Below are positions 6,397-7,238 of a stretch of DNA of 7,238 bases, one piece after another (the first letter of the stretch is position 1; each line of letters begins with the position of its first letter). This DNA comes from Chloroflexia bacterium. Lineage in GTDB: Bacteria; Chloroflexota; Chloroflexia; QHBQ01; JADMIH01. The stretch lies in the NCBI GenBank assembly GCA_025927935.1, contig JAICKM010000352.1:1-7238 (forward strand). Direction: 5' to 3'. Position numbers and translations under genes: made by a program. The notes beneath the pieces are model-generated. The model saw only the letters and a list, made by a program, of their open reading frames with translations, had not been told where the DNA came from and made no database searches.

Positions 6397-7064
6397 GGCG
6401 GCGGGCGCCGGCTCTGCTCGTCGGGGCGGCAGGGTGCGCGGCCGTGTTGTTCGCGGTCGTGACCACGCTGGTGCTGCACACGGGCCAAGCAGCCCAGTTC
6501 GACGCAGCGGTAAGCGCGTTCGTAGCACCGTACCGAGCCGCCTGGCTGCTAGACGCGTTCGTCTGGCTGACGACACTCGGGACAGGCGCGGCGCTCGCTG
6601 GGGTAATGATGACCGCGACGGGCTTCCTGTGGGCGGACCGACGGACGGGACTGATTTTGCCGCTCTGGGTGGCCTTCGCCGGGGCCGAGGCGAGCGTCTG
6701 GGCCACCAAGTATGCGGTGGGCCGCGCGCGCCCCGTGTTTCTGGAAGGCTTGGCGAGCGCCACCTCGTCCTCCTTTCCCAGCGCGCACGCGACCGTCGCC
6801 GCGGCAACATTTGGCTTCGTCGCTTATGCGGTCGTCCAGAAAATCTACGGCCGGCAAGCGCGCTTGCAGCTTGCGTTCTGCACCGTGGTCCTGGTCGCGT
6901 TGATCGCCTTCAGCCGCGTCTTCATCGGCGTCCATTTCGGGACGGACATCGTGGGCGGTCTGCTGCTCGGCATCTTCTGGCTCCTGGTCGCTTTGGCGCT
7001 CGCCGAGTGGCGGATGGCAGCCGGTCCCATCGTTCTCAGCCAGCGACGGCAGGGCAGCCATTAG
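6393..7064 (+). CDS. PAP2 superfamily membrane phosphatase
   Basis: From a TTG at 6393 the product is 223 residues with about six hydrophobic segments (near 7-29, 55-80, 86-103, 133-150, 157-173, 186-204). All three PAP2 phosphatase motifs are present: K106-x6-R113-P114 (KYAVGRARP), PSAH at 129-132 in place of the common PSGH (S130, nucleophile-side H132), and S174-R175-x5-H181-x3-D185. It should remove phosphate from a lipid phosphate or undecaprenyl diphosphate at the membrane surface. The TTG overlaps the kinase stop as TTGA, with GAGG (6379-6382) ten bases upstream. A later GTG (codon 18) would remove much of the first helix. The pairing with a lipid kinase suggests the two share a lipid pool; kinase and PAP2 domains are also found fused in some actinobacteria. 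Confidence 0.92.
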   Translation: MRRRAPALLVGAAGCAAVLFAVVTTLVLHTGQAAQFDAAVSAFVAPYRAAWLLDAFVWLTTLGTGAALAGVMMTATGFLWADRRTGLILPLWVAFAGAEASVWATKYAVGRARPVFLEGLASATSSSFPSAHATVAAATFGFVAYAVVQKIYGRQARLQLAFCTVVLVALIAFSRVFIGVHFGTDIVGGLLLGIFWLLVALALAEWRMAAGPIVLSQRRQGSH

Positions 7065-7238
7065 AACCGCGCGTTGTATGGTCCTCGACCTCATCATCAG
7101 TGAGCGGGTGAACCCCATGGGCGCCGCGATGATCGTCGATGAAGGCGATCATGGCTTGAACCGACGACCGACGCGTCCACAACCTGATCCGTGCAGCACG
7201 CTTCCGATCGTGGCAAACCGCAAAGCTGCGGAGATAGC
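7065..7238. other. Right-end intergenic region
   Basis: Apart from the IS3-like fragment, the 174 bases after the PAP2 gene show no gene start, terminator hairpin or inverted-repeat end that I can support. The minus-strand frame leading into the RRFKP end is open to the window edge (29 codons) but unrecognised, so more of a decayed element may lie beyond. Confidence 0.4.
7111..7166 (-). mobile_element. Relic of IS3-family orfA/orfB junction
   Basis: On the minus strand an orfA-like end RRFKP-stop (7166-7149) overlaps, in ATGA, an ATG at 7152-7150 that opens MIAFIDDHRGAHGV (to 7111). That peptide matches the N-terminus I know for IS3-family OrfB (often MIAFIDDHR followed by aYGVEPIC), and the tail matches the usual DRRFKP end of OrfA. 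Beyond the valine the frame (HPLTDDEVED...) no longer resembles OrfB and stops at 7038-7036 inside the PAP2 gene, and upstream of RRFKP the orfA frame is not recognisable up to the window edge. It is therefore a short fragment and not an active element. Confidence 0.5.

Noticed and set aside
5473..6810. 445-codon minus-strand frame over the lipid kinase and PAP2 genes
   Set aside because: Both plus-strand genes have complete catalytic motifs; the antisense frame is low-complexity Arg/Pro/Ala sequence.

Overview
The window is high-GC DNA with strong G/C preference at third codon positions, short intergenic spacing and several stop/start overlaps. Gene types and codon style suggest an alphaproteobacterium, possibly a Rhodospirillales/Acetobacteraceae-like organism; this is inference from protein character, since no rRNA or other marker is present. 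No tRNA, rRNA, CRISPR array or complete mobile element was seen.

Left end (1-460): a small cupin protein on the minus strand, cut by the window edge, faces away from the next gene. The 133-bp divergent region carries a tandem 11-bp direct repeat, the arrangement bound by OmpR/PhoB-type winged helices. Next (461-1993) comes a one-component regulator with an N-terminal OmpR/PhoB-type winged helix, a TolB-like domain and a C-terminal TPR region. A DUF533 protein with a TerB-like C-terminal domain follows (2144-2935).

Middle (2936-5186): a 367-bp gene-poor stretch with two hairpins leads into a compact membrane-protein run. This consists of a small two-helix membrane protein (3303-3689), a Bax inhibitor-1 family protein coupled to it by an ATGA overlap (3686-4405), and a TerC-family protein (4440-5186). 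These families are associated with ion handling and membrane stress, so the run may be a membrane/ion-homeostasis module.

Right side (5187-7238): a 340-bp stretch contains only short doubtful reading frames, perhaps gene remnants. It is followed by a lipid kinase of the YegS/diacylglycerol kinase type (5527-6396) and a PAP2 phosphatase (6393-7064). These two overlap by TTGA, and both appear to use TTG starts. Kinase and phosphatase could act in opposite directions on the same lipid pool. The last bases carry what looks like a short relic of the orfA/orfB junction of an IS3-family element on the minus strand.

No single gene is of an unknown type. The points most worth following are the direct-repeat operator candidate, the grouping of TerB-like, BI-1 and TerC membrane genes, and the coupled lipid kinase/phosphatase pair.
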